This document shows positions 6,296-13,552 of a stretch of DNA of 26,345 bases, piece after piece. Each line of letters begins with the position of its first letter. The first letter of the stretch is position 1. The notes beneath the pieces were generated by a model, which was not told the origin of the DNA, did no database searches, and saw nothing but the letters and a program-made list of their open reading frames with translations. The position numbers and the translations under genes are program-made. The DNA is from a virus: IMG/VR virus record IMGVR_UViG_3300034375_007308, positions 1 to 26,345 of that record; one strand, 5' to 3'.

Positions 6296-8459
6296 TTTCG
6301 AGACTCGATCCGCATTTGATCTTATCAGAGGCGGAAGCTGGGCATACGCCGAGCATGAGTCCACCGAGATCATGTGTCTGGCCGTATTGATGCCCGACGG
6401 CTCCGAGTTTATCTGGCACCCGGACTACGAAAGCGTGGGGTTGGAGGAGCAGGGCTCGAACGAGCTGGCTGATTTCTTCGCCTACGTCCAGCGCGGGGGT
6501 TTGATCGAAGCCCACAACGTGCAGTTTGAGCGCGCTATCTGGACCTACGTTGGCACCAAGCGACTGGGTTGGCCCTATGTAAAGGGCGAGCAATGGCGTT
6601 GCTCTGCCGCGCTTGCAGCTATTCACGCGATTCCCCGCTCGCTTGCCGGTGCCGCAGACGCTCTTGGTTTGCCCCAGATCAAGGATGACAAGGGTGCGAG
6701 AGTGATGAAAAGAATCTCAAAGCCTCGACTGCCGGTCAAGACCGATCTGTCCTACATCGCACAGAAGCTCTGGGGCGACTCGTCACGCTGGCAGGAAGTA
6801 GCCAAGCCGAAAGATATGTGGGTTCTGAAGCAGCTCTACCGGCACCTGCCCGGCGTAGACAGCATGAACCCGTGGCACGAAAATGCCGACGATCTGAAAA
6901 TGCTTTTTGATTACTGCCAGCAGGATGTTCGCACCGAGAAGGCGCTATCGGAACGGCTGGGCGTTCTCGATCCGGACGAGCTGGCTCTCTGGCAGCTCGA
7001 CCAGAACATGAATGCCCGGGGCGTTCAGGTTGATATGGAGCTTGTCGATCAAGCGATGGCGCTGGCGGACATTTGTGCCGAGGAATCGAATACTAGGCTG
7101 GCGACGATCACACATGGCGCTGTCCGAACGTGCAATCAGCGTGATGCCTTTCTGGAATGGATCAACGGGCGTGGGGGTCCGCGTCTCAAGAATACTCAGA
7201 AGGCCACGATCGAGAAGGCGGTGAAGAATCCCAAGTGGGATCCGGAAGCCCGCGAAGCCCTGCAACTGCGGCTCGATCAAGCTAAATCATCAGTCAAGAA
7301 ATACCCAGCCATGAAGAAAGTTTCCAATTCGGACGGCCGCGCCCGTGGGCTTCTGGCGTATCATGGTGCGGATACCGGCCGATGGGCTGGACGGCTGATT
7401 CAGCCGCAAAACTTCCCGCGCGGAACTGCGGACGGCCCCATCGACATTCTGTGCGATACCATCCTCTCCGGAGATCGAGAAGAGATCGAGTTTCTGTATG
7501 GACCCACCATGGAAGCCCTATCGTCTGCTCTGCGTGGTGCTTTGGTCGCAGGCCCCGGTTATGAGCTTATCTGTTCCGATTACTCCTCGATCGAGGCGCG
7601 CGGAACCTTTTGGATTACCGGCGATCGAGAGGCTTTGAAGGTCTTCGAGCAGGGCAAAGACATTTACAAAGACATGGCCACGCTAATCTACGGCGTTGCT
7701 TATGACGAAGTGACGAAGGATCAGAGGCAGGTTGGCAAGCAGGCAATTCTCGGCCTCGGATACCAGATGGGCTGGGAGAAGTTCCGAGACACTTGCGCGT
7801 CCTACGGAATCCAGATGGATGACGAGATGGCGCAGCGAGTTGTCCGGACCTATCGGCAAGCGCACCACCCGGTTCGATCCTTCTGGTATGATCTGGAAAA
7901 GTACGCCATCGAAGCGGTAGGCAGCCGACGCCGAATGGAGTTCGGAAAGCTGAAGCTGTTCCTGTCAGATGATGACTTTTTCAAAATCCAACTTCCATCT
8001 GGCCGATGCCTCTCATACTTCGAGCCCCGCGTTGAGCGCGTCGTGTCGAAGTGGCAAGACGATCACATGGAGAAGGTTTATGAACAGGCGCTCGCCGAGA
8101 AGTGGTCTGTTGAGAAATGCGATCTCGAAGGTCTGAAAACCAAGAACCAACTGACCTTCATGGGAGTCAATTCCCAAAGCAAAAAGTTTCTGCGTCAGTC
8201 AACCTACGGGGGCAAGCTGACGGAGAATGTCGTCCAAGGCATCAGTAGAGATGTGATGGCGGCGGCGTTGCTTCGACTCGATCGGACTGGCATCTACTCA
8301 CCCATCCTGACGGTTCACGATGAGGTGATTGCAGAAGTCAAGCCCGGCGAGGGAAGCATCGAGGATTTTGAACACCAACTAACAATCTTGCCCGACTGGG
8401 CAAGCGGATTTCCGGTTGAGGCTGACGGCGGCTGGAGAGGACATAGGTATAGAAAATGA
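6276..8459 (+). CDS. Family A DNA polymerase with 3'-5' exonuclease
   Basis: Replicative polymerase of the PolA family. The N-terminal proofreading domain has IDFET (D7, E9), AHNVQFE (about residues 77-83) and YCQQD in the third exonuclease motif. The polymerase domain has motif A DYSSIEAR (catalytic D435), motif B RQVGKQAILGLGY (R484, K488, Y496) and motif C HDE (H681-D682-E683). All catalytic residues are present, and no 5'-nuclease domain is attached, as usual in phages. The residue equivalent to E. coli Pol I Phe762 is Leu492, a variant known from virioplankton polymerases. The ATG has GGAG 7 nt upstream. The last four bases overlap the following small gene (ATGA). Confidence 0.95.
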   Translation: MKVATIDFETRSAFDLIRGGSWAYAEHESTEIMCLAVLMPDGSEFIWHPDYESVGLEEQGSNELADFFAYVQRGGLIEAHNVQFERAIWTYVGTKRLGWPYVKGEQWRCSAALAAIHAIPRSLAGAADALGLPQIKDDKGARVMKRISKPRLPVKTDLSYIAQKLWGDSSRWQEVAKPKDMWVLKQLYRHLPGVDSMNPWHENADDLKMLFDYCQQDVRTEKALSERLGVLDPDELALWQLDQNMNARGVQVDMELVDQAMALADICAEESNTRLATITHGAVRTCNQRDAFLEWINGRGGPRLKNTQKATIEKAVKNPKWDPEAREALQLRLDQAKSSVKKYPAMKKVSNSDGRARGLLAYHGADTGRWAGRLIQPQNFPRGTADGPIDILCDTILSGDREEIEFLYGPTMEALSSALRGALVAGPGYELICSDYSSIEARGTFWITGDREALKVFEQGKDIYKDMATLIYGVAYDEVTKDQRQVGKQAILGLGYQMGWEKFRDTCASYGIQMDDEMAQRVVRTYRQAHHPVRSFWYDLEKYAIEAVGSRRRMEFGKLKLFLSDDDFFKIQLPSGRCLSYFEPRVERVVSKWQDDHMEKVYEQALAEKWSVEKCDLEGLKTKNQLTFMGVNSQSKKFLRQSTYGGKLTENVVQGISRDVMAAALLRLDRTGIYSPILTVHDEVIAEVKPGEGSIEDFEHQLTILPDWASGFPVEADGGWRGHRYRK

Positions 8460-8695
8460 AACTTACTACCAATCAAATATGGACGATCATTGTGATTGTG
8501 GGGATCTGGGCGTTCGGAGAAACGGCCGTGGCTTTCAAGCGCGCCGGGATTACTGCACAGTCTCTCGATCTATTCTTTACGGACCTGACTCAAGGCGAGC
8601 TTTTCGCTGCGATTGGCGCTAGTTTGACGGGCGGCGCTGGGTTCTTTGTTGGCGGCCGGTATCAGAAGGCCAAGTTGGTTGAGGGGACAAAGTAA
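8456..8695 (+). CDS. Small two-TM membrane protein, 79 aa
   Basis: The start overlaps the polymerase stop (ATGA) and the stop overlaps the reductase ATG by one base, so it is embedded in the operon. Two hydrophobic stretches are visible, about residues 8-27 (IWTIIVIVGIWAFGETAVAF) and 48-67 (glycine-rich), with a short basic and polar C-terminus (QKAKLVEGTK). The size and topology fit class II holins, but the lysis genes are on the opposite strand 6 kb away, so another membrane role such as a replication anchor or exclusion factor is at least as likely. No family recognised. Confidence 0.7.
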   Translation: MKLTTNQIWTIIVIVGIWAFGETAVAFKRAGITAQSLDLFFTDLTQGELFAAIGASLTGGAGFFVGGRYQKAKLVEGTK

Positions 8696-10401
8696 TGAGC
8701 TACGGGCCGAAGACGCAGTTTAGTGATGACCTCCACGCGCAGAAGTATCGAGCGAAGGGAGAGACATTTACGGAATCCATGAACCGGGTTGCGGGTGCGC
8801 TCAAGGATAGCGAGGAGCATTTCCGAGACATTCAGGACACGCTTCGCAACATGCGGTTTCTACCCGGAGGCCGAGTTCAGGCAGCGATGGGGGCTATCAA
8901 AGACGTGAGCCCGATCAACTGCTTCATGTCCGGGGATATTTCCGATTCGTTCGTGGATGACGAAGGTAACATCATGCAGCGCGCTACCGAGGCGGCGGCA
9001 ACGATGCGACTGGGTGGCGGTATCGGAACCAACTTCTCGACTCTGCGCCCTCGCGGCGATCTCATCACGAAACTCGATTCGCAATCTTGTGGCCCGATCG
9101 GGTTCATGGAGATTTTCGACGCGATCGGAAAGACGGTCGCGTCCAGCGGCCACCGACGCGGGGCGCAGATGGGCGTTGTGCGTGTCGATCATCCCGACAT
9201 TGAGGAGTTCATTCACGCGAAGAATGACAACCACACGCTCACCGGGTTTAACATCTCCGTTCTAGTGACGAACGAGTTCATGCAGGCCGTCGAGGCCGAC
9301 GCTGACTTTGACCTGAAGTTTAAGGGTCGAGTCTACAAGACGATTCGGGCACGCAATCTCTGGGAGATGATTATGCGCTCGACGTATGATTACGCAGAGC
9401 CGGGCGTCATCTTCATTGATACGATCCAGAGTGAGAACAACCTGCACTACTGCGAAACGATCACCGGGACGAACCCGTGTGGTGAGATTCCGCTGCCGCC
9501 GTTTGGTGCTTGCTTGCTGGGTTCCTTCAATCTGGTCAAGTATGTAGATCCGTCGAGGAACCAGTTCCTTACCGAGAAGCTGCAAGCAGATATTCCCGGG
9601 ATCGTTCGGGCTCTGGATAACGTGATTGATCGAGCGCAGGTCTGGCCGTTGCCCCAGCAAGAGGCAGAGATGAAGTCCAAGCGACGAATCGGAATCGGCG
9701 TAACCGGCTTGGCCAACGCGCTAGAAGTGCTGGGTTGCGAGTATGGCTCGAAGAGCTTTGTGAGCGCGACTCGATTCATCATGCGTACTCTGCGGGATAG
9801 CTGCTACGAAGCGTCGATTGATCTGGCGATCGAGAAGGGATCTTTCCCGCTGTTCAATGCAGATGAGTTTCTGAAGAGCGAGTTCACGAAGCGACTGCCT
9901 GAAGAGATTCGAGAGCGGATCGCAAAGAACGGGATTCGTAACTCGCATTTGCTCGCCATCGCTCCGACCGGGACGATCAGCCTGTGTGCGGACAACGTAT
10001 CTTCTGGCCTTGAGCCCGTATTCGCTCACCGATTCGATCGGACGATTCAGCATTTCGACGGGCCTGTCATCGAGACGGTCGAGGATTATGCTGTTCGAGA
10101 ATGGGGCGTCGAGGGTAGGACGGCTAATGACCTGAGCCCTGATGAGCATCTGAACGCTTTGGCCGCCTGCGTGCCTTATGTAGATCAGGCGATCAGCAAG
10201 ACGATCAACTGCCCCCGAGACATTTCGTGGGAAGCCTTCAAGGACGTGTATGTCCGGGGCTGGAAAGAGGGTGCAAAGGGTGTCACTACATTCCGAATTG
10301 GCGGAATGCGGGGCGCTCTCCTCGAAGAAACTGAGAAGAAAGACGAGCCCTCGGCAGCCTGTGAGCAGGATCCGAATACGGGACGTTGGGAGTGCAACTA
10401 A
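8695..10401 (+). CDS. nrdJ: Class II (adenosylcobalamin-dependent) ribonucleotide reductase
   Basis: Reduces ribonucleotides to deoxyribonucleotides, supplying DNA synthesis. The active-site triad NPCGE (N260, C262, E264) is followed by the class II-type LPPFGACLLGS, whose C273 pairs with C76 in PINCFMSG as the redox dithiol. The phosphate-binding APTGTISL is present at about residues 422-429. Two C-terminal cysteines (C556 and C567, the latter next to last) match the tail that is re-reduced by thioredoxin or glutaredoxin. No ATP cone, no NrdB radical subunit and no glycyl-radical site are present, pointing to the B12-dependent class, so host cobalamin would be required. Length is 568 aa. The ATG overlaps the previous stop by one base and has GAGGGGA upstream. 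The gene symbol is by class, not by close homology. Confidence 0.87.
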   Translation: MSYGPKTQFSDDLHAQKYRAKGETFTESMNRVAGALKDSEEHFRDIQDTLRNMRFLPGGRVQAAMGAIKDVSPINCFMSGDISDSFVDDEGNIMQRATEAAATMRLGGGIGTNFSTLRPRGDLITKLDSQSCGPIGFMEIFDAIGKTVASSGHRRGAQMGVVRVDHPDIEEFIHAKNDNHTLTGFNISVLVTNEFMQAVEADADFDLKFKGRVYKTIRARNLWEMIMRSTYDYAEPGVIFIDTIQSENNLHYCETITGTNPCGEIPLPPFGACLLGSFNLVKYVDPSRNQFLTEKLQADIPGIVRALDNVIDRAQVWPLPQQEAEMKSKRRIGIGVTGLANALEVLGCEYGSKSFVSATRFIMRTLRDSCYEASIDLAIEKGSFPLFNADEFLKSEFTKRLPEEIRERIAKNGIRNSHLLAIAPTGTISLCADNVSSGLEPVFAHRFDRTIQHFDGPVIETVEDYAVREWGVEGRTANDLSPDEHLNALAACVPYVDQAISKTINCPRDISWEAFKDVYVRGWKEGAKGVTTFRIGGMRGALLEETEKKDEPSAACEQDPNTGRWECN

Positions 10402-10814
10402 TGTTGCTGTCTATTGAAGACGCTATTGACAAAGTAGAGGAGCATCTGGAGCAACTTCGAGAAGCATTGAGGATCCTATCACAGCCCGGCACGCTGGACG
10501 TGATTATGGAAGTCGCAAACCAATGGGCTGAAGACAAAAACAGCGCGTGGCTCACGATGAGAGCTGAGTGCGCTGAAAACGTAATCGAAGCCCTTTGGAT
10601 CTTCATCGAAGCCCACGATCGAATTTTCAAAGAGAGTGGCGGAATGGCTAATCTCTGTGATATGATTGGTATTGACGTTCAATCCATTCGAGATTCGATT
10701 CGAGTTGAGATGATCGAGCCGCTGATGGAGGGCGGGCTGTACGACGTGAACGTGTTTAAGTTTAGGGAGATGGTAACTAAACTCGTCGAGCGCCTGCATT
10801 CATGTGGCAACTGA
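10401..10814 (+). CDS. Hypothetical acidic helical protein, 137 aa
   Basis: Not recognised. The ATG at 10401 shares one base with the TAA of the reductase and has GGGAG 8 nt upstream; the longer frame from the TTG at 10386 would start inside the reductase and is not preferred. The product looks almost wholly alpha-helical and acidic, with a heptad-like N-terminus (IEDAIDKVEEHLEQLREAL) suitable for a coiled coil. No signal, membrane segment or catalytic motif. It overlaps the GTG start of the VRR-NUC gene by 11 bases. Confidence 0.75.
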   Translation: MLLSIEDAIDKVEEHLEQLREALRILSQPGTLDVIMEVANQWAEDKNSAWLTMRAECAENVIEALWIFIEAHDRIFKESGGMANLCDMIGIDVQSIRDSIRVEMIEPLMEGGLYDVNVFKFREMVTKLVERLHSCGN

Positions 10815-11193
10815 GAAAGCGTTAGAAAAATACGGCGCGTCTCAAGCAAAGCAAAGAGGCATCTTTGTCATCAAACTAGGTGTCTTGGGCGGTGGAGGCT
10901 GGCCCGATCACTCTTTTTTCAAAGGGGGTCGGGTCGCCTTTATCGAATATAAAGTAAGCGAATCCGCTAAGTTTCAACCCCTCCAGAAGTATTATCTCAA
11001 GCTATTATCAACGCTTGGTTTCCGAGTAGCCGTTTGCTGGACCAAGGATCAGGTGGATCAGTTTTTAGAAGGTTTCGACAATGAAATTCAAACCTCACGG
11101 TTATCAAGAGAATGTGCTGGGCAAGATGATGGAGCAGGGGAAGCTGGCTCTGCTTCTGGATCCGGGGATGGGCAAGACGGCGATCTGCCTTGA
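10804..11193 (+). CDS. VRR-NUC domain nuclease
   Basis: Small nuclease of the VRR-NUC family (PD-(D/E)XK fold), of the stand-alone phage type that accompanies SNF2-like helicases. The catalytic pattern is GGWPDHSFF (D35), then FIEYK (E48, K50), then a glutamine-rich QPLQKYYLKLL helix. In the family these nucleases act on branched or flapped DNA. The start is a GTG with only a weak upstream GAG. The nuclease domain ends at about residue 92; the last 37 residues are a Gly/Ser/Asp-rich tail encoded within the first 113 bases of the next gene in another frame. Total 129 aa. Confidence 0.83.
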   Translation: MATEKALEKYGASQAKQRGIFVIKLGVLGGGGWPDHSFFKGGRVAFIEYKVSESAKFQPLQKYYLKLLSTLGFRVAVCWTKDQVDQFLEGFDNEIQTSRLSRECAGQDDGAGEAGSASGSGDGQDGDLP

Positions 11194-12484
11194 GGATTTC
11201 GTCCGCCGACGAGATGCTATGATTGCCAGCCGCGCGTTGGTGGTAGCTCCGCTGAGAGTTTGCCATTCGACGTGGCCGACCGAAGTAAAGAAGTGGTCCA
11301 ACTTCTCGAACCTACGAGTGCAAGTGGCACACGGCAAAGGCAAGATTCTGGAGAGCGTCAACGCCGCAGATCTAGTCGTCATCAACCCGGAAGGACTCGA
11401 TTGGCTTTTACAGAATGCAAAGCACCTGTTTGCTTTTGATGTAATCTATGTTGATGAATCGACCATGTTCAAAAACAGCCAATCTAAGCGGTCGAAAACG
11501 CTGTATAAGGTTGTCCATTCTATGAATGGCGGCATTCCGTTTCGTTTTATCCTGACGGGAACACCCGCCCCGAATGGCGTCGAAAACCTATTCGGCCAGT
11601 TCAAGGTTCTCGACCCCGACATTCTGGGATCCACCCTAGCTAAATTTCGCGGAGATCATTACTTCTACGCGCGCAGAATGTCTTTTGGGATTCTGTGGGA
11701 ACCAACAAATGCTTCCGTGGAGTCAATCACGAAAGCGATCAGCCCCCATAGCGTTCGATTAGATGCAAACGATCATCTTGATCTACCGGGGATCCAGTAT
11801 ATCCGTAGGCCGATTCGTTTACCGCAAGAAGTGATGAGATTGTACCGGGAGCTGGATTCAGAGCTGATGATTGAGGTGAGTGGTGGGTTGGTCATGGCCG
11901 CGAATGCTGGCGTGGCTACCTCGAAATGCAGGCAGGTAGCTAACGGAGCTGTCTATCTGACAGAAAACGGTATGGCGGCGACCGAAGAAACTCGACGCAT
12001 CGAGTGGGTTCACACTTGCAAGGTGGAAGACCTCTGTGACCTCTACGAAGAATTAGGCGGGAAACCACTACTGGTTGGGTTCGAGTTCAAACACGATCTT
12101 AGCCAGATAAAACTGGGGGTCAAAGAGCGATTCGGTTTTACTCCCCGATACATCGGCGAGACCACAAACGCCGAAGCGGACGCAGAGCTGATCGAAAAAT
12201 GGAATCGACGCGAACTGCCAATGCTGATGATTAACCCAGCGGCAGCCTCGCATGGACTCAATCTTCAGGCCGGTGGGCATCACCTATATTGGTACTCGCA
12301 GATCTGGGATTTGGAGCTTTACCAGCAGTTTAATGCGCGATTGTGGAGGCAGGGGCAATCAGAGGGTGTCTTTGTCCACCACGCCGTCGCTGAAAAAACT
12401 GTAGACGAAAAAGCCTTTAAGGGCAGACTGAAAAAAGAGGGCACGCAAAGAAAGCTGCTGCTGGAATTGAAAGGAAACAAGTAA
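11081..12484 (+). CDS. SNF2-like (superfamily 2) DNA helicase/translocase
   Basis: DNA-dependent ATPase typical of the phage VRR-NUC/SNF2 pair, probably remodelling replication or recombination intermediates. N-terminal KPHGYQENVL is the Q-motif region, followed by motif I DPGMGKTA (K32), motif II DEST (D125-T128), motif III TGTPAPNG (from T162) and motif VI RLWRQGQ (R420, R423). The 467-aa length is normal for phage members, which lack chromatin-binding extensions. The start at 11081 is chosen because the family begins with this motif; AAGG lies 9 nt upstream. The first 113 bases are also coding for the VRR-NUC tail. The TAA overlaps the next ATG by one base. Confidence 0.92.
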   Translation: MKFKPHGYQENVLGKMMEQGKLALLLDPGMGKTAICLEDFVRRRDAMIASRALVVAPLRVCHSTWPTEVKKWSNFSNLRVQVAHGKGKILESVNAADLVVINPEGLDWLLQNAKHLFAFDVIYVDESTMFKNSQSKRSKTLYKVVHSMNGGIPFRFILTGTPAPNGVENLFGQFKVLDPDILGSTLAKFRGDHYFYARRMSFGILWEPTNASVESITKAISPHSVRLDANDHLDLPGIQYIRRPIRLPQEVMRLYRELDSELMIEVSGGLVMAANAGVATSKCRQVANGAVYLTENGMAATEETRRIEWVHTCKVEDLCDLYEELGGKPLLVGFEFKHDLSQIKLGVKERFGFTPRYIGETTNAEADAELIEKWNRRELPMLMINPAAASHGLNLQAGGHHLYWYSQIWDLELYQQFNARLWRQGQSEGVFVHHAVAEKTVDEKAFKGRLKKEGTQRKLLLELKGNK

Positions 12485-12501
12485 TGGACTCGTGCCATAA
12501 T
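12473..12501 (+). promoter_or_regulatory. Repeated promoter-like element, copy 3
   Basis: GGAAAC at 12473-12478, a 14-nt spacer, then TGCCATAAT at 12493-12501; same layout as 1208 and 5458. It straddles the end of the helicase gene and the first codons of the longer kinase reading frame. If it is a promoter, the expected transcription start (about 7 nt past the -10) falls on the ATG at 12508, which is the kinase start that best fits the family, giving a leaderless message. Confidence 0.5.
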
Positions 12502-13107
12502 GCCGGTATGAACAAGGTAATCATCCTGACGGGAGCGGCGGGGAGCGGCAAAGATACGGTCGCGCAGGCTCTGAAAAACCATTTCGAGAAAATGGAAGAG
12601 GCAAAGTTTTCTGCCGCTCTGAAGGATCTGGTCTGCGATATGTTTATTTGGGATCGGAATCGAATCGACTCCGACCTCGAATACAAGCAGGAGATCGCGC
12701 GATGGCCGGGCGGAGGTGCAGTAAGCAACACGTCCGCAGGGCCGAGAACGCGCAGGGAGCTGCTTCAGCTAGTCGGCACCGACATGGTTCGAGACATGAT
12801 CGACAAGGACTTCTGGGTCAAGCGAACCTTGCTCCAGATGCGAATGGAGAGCCACCCGGATAGCCGGTGGGTGGTGTCTGATTGCCGATTTTGGAACGAG
12901 TACGAAGCCTTGAAACGATCCTTCAATGAATGTTTTGTGCTTCGCCTGCATCGGATGGGGCATACGATTGAGGAGTCTTCCCACCCATCAGAACAGGAAT
13001 GGAAGGAGATCCCGGCCGACGCTGAGATCGAAGTCTGGAGCGGAGATATTAGCAGGCTCACCGAAGGTTCCATTTCTTTGGTCAAATATTTTCTGGAGGA
13101 TGAATGA
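12484..13107 (+). CDS. Deoxynucleoside monophosphate kinase
   Basis: Phosphorylates dNMPs to dNDPs, working with the ribonucleotide reductase to feed the polymerase and to recycle degraded host DNA. The Walker A motif GAAGSGKDT is at residues 17-25 (K23), and RELLQLVGTDMVRDMID...FWVKR and WVVSDCRFWNEYEAL match the phage dNMP kinase family (T4 gp1-like). Length 207 aa. Two starts are possible: ATG 12484, which overlaps the helicase TAA and has AAAGGA upstream, or ATG 12508 (199 aa), which matches the usual family N-terminus (MNKVIILTG) but has no ribosome site. The last codon overlaps the next gene by 4 bases (ATGA). Confidence 0.88.
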   Translation: MDSCHNAGMNKVIILTGAAGSGKDTVAQALKNHFEKMEEAKFSAALKDLVCDMFIWDRNRIDSDLEYKQEIARWPGGGAVSNTSAGPRTRRELLQLVGTDMVRDMIDKDFWVKRTLLQMRMESHPDSRWVVSDCRFWNEYEALKRSFNECFVLRLHRMGHTIEESSHPSEQEWKEIPADAEIEVWSGDISRLTEGSISLVKYFLEDE

Positions 13108-13286
13108 GGTTCCTTCTCATCATGCTACTCGCGACCGGCTGTCATTCATTCAAGATGGCCGAAAAACAGATCAAGACGTATCTGAAACACGTCGATGAGA
13201 ACTACGATTGCATTGGAGTTGAGATCGTCGATGACGCCGCCATCTGCATTGATGATGTTGCGGTGACTATCACGGTGACTTTCTGA
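13104..13286 (+). CDS. Small putative lipoprotein, 60 aa
   Basis: The last gene of the rightward operon. It begins MRFLLIMLLATGC, a basic residue and hydrophobic core ending in a lipobox-like ATGC, so cleavage before C13 and lipid attachment are predicted, though Ala rather than Leu at -3 is less usual. The mature part is about 48 residues, acidic in the second half, with two more cysteines (C36, C48) that could form a disulfide in the periplasm. GGAGG lies 4 nt before the ATG, which overlaps the kinase TGA (ATGA). Phage lipoproteins of this size act in superinfection exclusion or as outer-membrane spanins; the early-operon position favours exclusion, but this is inference. Confidence 0.7.
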   Translation: MRFLLIMLLATGCHSFKMAEKQIKTYLKHVDENYDCIGVEIVDDAAICIDDVAVTITVTF

Positions 13287-13291
13287 CAACT

Positions 13292-13415
13292 ACTGCGCGG
13301 AGACCGCCTGCTGCGCCAGTCCCGGACGCTCGTCACGGCGGAGCCGGTTAGGGCGAGGTAGAGGTAAGGCCCGCCAACAGGGGATACTGGTCTGGTGACG
13401 CAGACCGGAGACCCC
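13292..13415 (+). ncRNA. Candidate structured RNA/element in the convergent junction
   Basis: A GC-rich non-coding stretch with several helices. ACTGCGC (13292-13298) pairs with GCGC-C-AGT (13313-13320, one bulge). GGCGG-A-GCC (13337-13345) pairs with GGCCCGCC (13368-13375), with a 22-nt purine-rich loop. GGTCTG (13389-13394) pairs with CAGACC (13401-13406), enclosed by GGGG/CCCC (13380-13383 and 13412-13415) across a 5x5 internal loop. The six loop bases GTGACG (13395-13400) are exactly complementary to CGTCAC at 13331-13336, giving a pseudoknot or an alternative fold. I do not recognise a known RNA family. Strand is assigned as + because on the minus strand it lies beyond the terminator. 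Confidence 0.4.
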
Positions 13416-13426
13416 AAATGCAAAAA

Positions 13427-13454
13427 GGCGGGGGGATCTCACGATCCCCCCGCC
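13427..13454 (-). terminator. Intrinsic terminator of the leftward structural operon
   Basis: Perfect 12-bp stem GGCGGGGGGATC / GATCCCCCCGCC with a 4-nt loop. Read on the minus strand it is followed immediately by five U (A at 13422-13426 on the + strand), the classical Rho-independent form. On the + strand no U-tract follows, so it would work there only weakly if at all. It lies about 100 bases past the last minus-strand gene. Confidence 0.9.
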
Positions 13455-13492
13455 TACGCAGCACGGCAAACCCCCGAAAGCCGTACTAAATG

Positions 13493-13552
13493 AAGTATCT
13501 CAGATCAGAGTTATTTCACGCCCACGAAAAACAACCCCTCTCTGAAATACTT
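13493..13552. repeat. Imperfect inverted repeat at the end of the leftward operon
   Basis: AAGTATCTCAGA (13493-13504) and TCTGAAATACTT (13541-13552) are inverted copies with one mismatch, separated by 36 bases. The right arm includes two bases of the stop codon of the last minus-strand gene. A second short hairpin, ACGGC/GCCGT (13463-13467 and 13480-13484), lies between this repeat and the terminator. Probably mRNA 3'-end structure of the operon. Confidence 0.5.

Noticed and set aside
13202-13423. A 73-codon minus-strand ORF across the junction.
   Set aside because: It lies beyond the minus-strand terminator, overlaps the lipoprotein gene, and its Ser/Arg-rich product looks like translated structured sequence.
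13287-13426. The GC-rich junction considered as a tRNA, RNase P-like RNA, cobalamin riboswitch, hammerhead, pistol or HDV-like ribozyme.
   Set aside because: No T-arm or anticodon arm, no ribozyme core sequences and no B12 box were found, and the helix order does not match the HDV double pseudoknot.
13418-13489. A 23-codon + strand ORF (starting MQKGGGIS, arginine-rich) with GGAG 7 nt upstream.
   Set aside because: It runs straight through both arms of the minus-strand terminator, so its sequence is explained by the hairpin; the GGAG belongs to the structured element. No independent sign of coding.
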